Assembly: GCA_003455655.1 (NCBI GenBank)
Contig: DMQP01000130.1
Coordinates: 1-7,626, forward strand
Direction of reading: 5' to 3'
Length of the DNA: 7,626 bases
From: Treponema sp.
GTDB taxonomy: Bacteria; Spirochaetota; Spirochaetia; Treponematales; Treponemataceae
Position 1 is the stretch's first letter. Each line of letters opens with the position of its first letter. Shown here one piece after another: positions 5,791-7,626 of this stretch. The notes under the pieces are model-generated. The model had not been told where the DNA came from, ran no database searches, and was given only the letters and a program-made list of their open reading frames with translations. Position numbers and translations under genes: made by a program.

Positions 5791-6663
5791 TTAAAAGGGT
5801 CCTTGTATAAATCCATGTGAACACAACCAGATGCGTAGTGCTTCATTCCAATTAAATGCTCTCATAAAAGCTGTGTCTGCCATGCCAAAGCCGTGACCGC
5901 CCCATTCGTATGAAGCAAAGGTAACATCAACCTTTTTTTGCAGTAAGGCTTTAAAAAAAATGACACTGTTTTCGTATTGAACAACAGGATCATCTTTGCA
6001 GGCAACTAAATAAACAGGAGGCATAGAGTCGCTTACCGTTAGTTCTAAAGACCAAGCATCTTTTTCTTCTTGCGTAGGCTTTAAACCTAAAAGACTTCTT
6101 TGTGACCATTTGTGTGCTATGGTGTCTTGCATAGAAACAACCGGGTAGACTGGTATAACAAAATTAGCATTGAGTTTTACTGTTGGAAAAAGATGTAATT
6201 CTAAAAGTAAATTGTCGTTTCCGTGTTCTGCTGCCCAAGCAACTAAATGTCCTCCTGCACTAAAGCCTATAAGACCAATTTTGTCTGGGTTTAGATTCCA
6301 CTCGTTTGCGTTTTCGCGAACTAGTTGAATGGCACGCTGAAGATCTTGCTGCATTGCAGGAGCGTGGTAACCGTCTTTTGCCGTTCTGTACTGAAGCACA
6401 AAAGCAGTAACTCCTTGTTGGGCAAACCATTGGGCTGTAGTGCGACCTTCTTTGTTTAAATCAAGATGATGGTAACTTCCGCCTGGACAGACAATGACTG
6501 CTGTTCCGTTGGGATTTTGGGGAATAAAAGATTCTAAAACTGAGCGTTCAGTTTGCATGCCGTCTACACCTTCCCAAATGAACATGCGGTGAGGAAGGGG
6601 CAATGCACATACCGTAAGCGAACAAAACAAAATGATGCATGTCGTTACGAAGTGTTTTTTCAT
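5791..6663 (-). CDS. Exported alpha/beta-hydrolase, BD-FAE-like esterase
   Basis: This is a 290-residue serine esterase predicted to leave the cytoplasm. The N-terminus has MKKH, a hydrophobic core and a signal peptidase I site V-C-A before LPLPHR (cut after residue 20). A lipobox reading (L-T-V-C) is poor. Motifs are the oxyanion loop VCPGGSYHHL (about 58-67), nucleophile elbow GFSAGGHL with Ser135, acid Asp225 in CKDDPVVQYEN, and His257 in WGGHGFGM. The family includes polysaccharide deacetylases and feruloyl esterases, so the target may be acylated glycan or an envelope ester; this cannot be settled from sequence. The ATG overlaps the acyltransferase stop as ATGA (6660-6663) and no Shine-Dalgarno is visible, so translation probably depends on coupling. 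It resembles the cytoplasmic hydrolase at 4145-4954. Confidence 0.88.
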   Translation of the reverse strand: MKKHFVTTCIILFCSLTVCALPLPHRMFIWEGVDGMQTERSVLESFIPQNPNGTAVIVCPGGSYHHLDLNKEGRTTAQWFAQQGVTAFVLQYRTAKDGYHAPAMQQDLQRAIQLVRENANEWNLNPDKIGLIGFSAGGHLVAWAAEHGNDNLLLELHLFPTVKLNANFVIPVYPVVSMQDTIAHKWSQRSLLGLKPTQEEKDAWSLELTVSDSMPPVYLVACKDDPVVQYENSVIFFKALLQKKVDVTFASYEWGGHGFGMADTAFMRAFNWNEALRIWLCSHGFIQGPF

Positions 6664-7493
6664 ATTTCGCGATTGTCTACAGAACGAGCTACACTTGCAA
6701 TAGTTGTGTGAATGGTTTCTGTCATTTTGCGAGCAGCAATAGCTTGTTCTTCGTTTGCGTAGTCTGAAGTTTTAATTTGTTTCAGTAAGTGTATGTCGTA
6801 CACATACTTTTGCGTGTGGTTAAAAGAAAAAGCTGGGTCATGTTTTCCTAAACCGTATTTGTCTGTTCCACCAATGTAAACAGGAGTAATGTCGTAACCG
6901 GTTTCCAAAGCAATACGTGACGCCCCTCGTTTAAAAGGTTCAGTTCCATGTCGAGGTGTTCGTGTTCCCTCGGGGAAGATAATAAGGTTTGAACCGTTAG
7001 AAAGTGTTTCTTTAGCCTGTTCGACCATTTGTTCGTAACCCAATGTGTTAACGGTGTAAATTTGTCTAATAACGCCCGCCAGTACCGAATGAGCAAGTCC
7101 ACCTTTAACAATGCAATCTGCGTTAGGAATAAGTGCTATAAGGTATACAATGTCGAGTGCAGAAGGGTGGTTTGCAACAACAATTTGTGAAGAAAGTTTT
7201 TTGAATTCTTTTTTGTCGTTTGTGGTTAGTTTTGAAACGCACAGTATGCGAAGAAAGACAATGAAGCCGCGGAATGTACATGAAGTAAAAATTCGTGCAA
7301 CTTTTGTAAAACGTTTTTTGGGGTGAATGAAAATGCGCATTATAAAGATAAGCACTGCAACCACAATGCTTCCTGCTCCAAAAATACCATAGGCAAGTAT
7401 TTTAGCTAGACAGCGGTAAATGTATAAGGGCCAGTTTTTTACAGGAGGTAATCCTTCAGGACTGTATTTGGGGTCACGTTCTTTCTTCTTCAT
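6660..7493 (-). CDS. Lysophospholipid acyltransferase family protein (PlsC-like), membrane-anchored
   Basis: This 277-residue enzyme should transfer an acyl chain from acyl-ACP or acyl-CoA to a lysolipid or a related hydroxyl. An N-terminal hydrophobic segment (about 32-56) anchors it in the cytoplasmic membrane. Motif I is NHPSALD with His109 and Asp114 (the HX4D dyad), motif III is FPEGTR (about 173-178), and a motif IV-like PVYIGG follows (about 204-209). The stretch LIALIPNADCIVKGGL and the wording around FPEGTR recall, from memory, the acyltransferases of aryl-polyene-type clusters more than housekeeping PlsC. That is recollection, not a database match. I placed the start at 7493, with GAGG 6 nt upstream. 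An ATG at 7505 overlaps the preceding stop as ATGA but has no ribosome site, and would add four residues. Downstream it overlaps the exported esterase. Confidence 0.88.
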   Translation of the reverse strand: MKKKERDPKYSPEGLPPVKNWPLYIYRCLAKILAYGIFGAGSIVVAVLIFIMRIFIHPKKRFTKVARIFTSCTFRGFIVFLRILCVSKLTTNDKKEFKKLSSQIVVANHPSALDIVYLIALIPNADCIVKGGLAHSVLAGVIRQIYTVNTLGYEQMVEQAKETLSNGSNLIIFPEGTRTPRHGTEPFKRGASRIALETGYDITPVYIGGTDKYGLGKHDPAFSFNHTQKYVYDIHLLKQIKTSDYANEEQAIAARKMTETIHTTIASVARSVDNREI

Positions 7494-7501
7494 GTTAAAC
7501 C

Positions 7502-7626
7502 TCATGCGCTTTGTGTAAGCAGATACGCAAGTAACTGTTGCGGTGTGCTTGTATGTTCTCTATCTAACTGTATAAAACAGTTTTTGTCTTCTTTTGTTCC
7601 TATAAGAACTGCAAAGGACAGTGCTT
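7502..7626 (-). CDS. C-terminal fragment of an unidentified protein (5' end outside window)
   Basis: One minus-strand frame is open from the right edge to a TGA at 7502-7504 and encodes about 40 residues containing ALSFAVLIGTKEDKNCF and ending LLAYLLTQSA. The other two frames on this strand hit stops. The stop touches the acyltransferase start region, as expected for an operon gene. I do not recognise it with confidence. If the acyltransferase belongs to an aryl-polyene-type cluster, one neighbour to consider is the short ketosynthase-like chain-length-factor protein, whose C-terminus can have a similar ALS-hydrophobic pattern; this is a guess. Confidence 0.6.
   Translation of the reverse strand, partial: ALSFAVLIGTKEDKNCFIQLDREHTSTPQQLLAYLLTQSA

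Overview
The window is ordinary chromosomal sequence from a low-GC, didermic bacterium. The best guess is a host-associated Treponema or a close spirochaete (moderate confidence). The reasons are an AT-rich base composition, a methionine-binding lipoprotein that resembles treponemal Tp32, a loose lipobox (F-F-G-C), and a mix of anaerobe oxidative-stress and envelope-lipid genes. No rRNA, tRNA, CRISPR array, insertion sequence or phage gene was seen.

Layout, left to right. Positions 1-764 (+) hold the tail of an unidentified protein, coupled by a 1-nt overlap to a class I SAM O-methyltransferase of the TrmR/YrrM type. Positions 777-3321 (-) hold a complete methionine ABC importer in the order metN (ATPase with NIL domain), metI (permease), metQ (lipoprotein). 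metN and metI overlap as ATGA; metQ follows after a 95-nt gap with its own promoter. Positions 3322-3592 form a regulatory intergenic region. It carries a sigma70-type promoter for metN, a second copy of the metQ promoter/dyad motif facing the other way, a perfect 12-bp inverted repeat, and a promoter and leader hairpin for rubrerythrin. Positions 3593-4954 (+) encode rubrerythrin followed closely by a cytoplasmic alpha/beta-hydrolase.

Positions 4929-7626 (-) are a tightly packed operon. In transcription order it has an unidentified protein cut by the window edge, a membrane-anchored lysophospholipid-type acyltransferase, an exported esterase and a patatin-like acyl hydrolase. Its last gene overlaps the + strand hydrolase tail-to-tail. 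The acyltransferase looks like the subtype found in aryl-polyene-type biosynthetic clusters, so the sequence beyond position 7626 is the most interesting place to look next.

How the genes work together: MetQ captures methionine outside the cytoplasmic membrane and MetNI imports it. Rubrerythrin removes peroxide in an anaerobe. The - strand operon acts on acyl groups and esters, probably in the envelope. The shared promoter dyad at metQ and in the metN/rbr intergenic region suggests that one regulator links methionine uptake to the rubrerythrin side.
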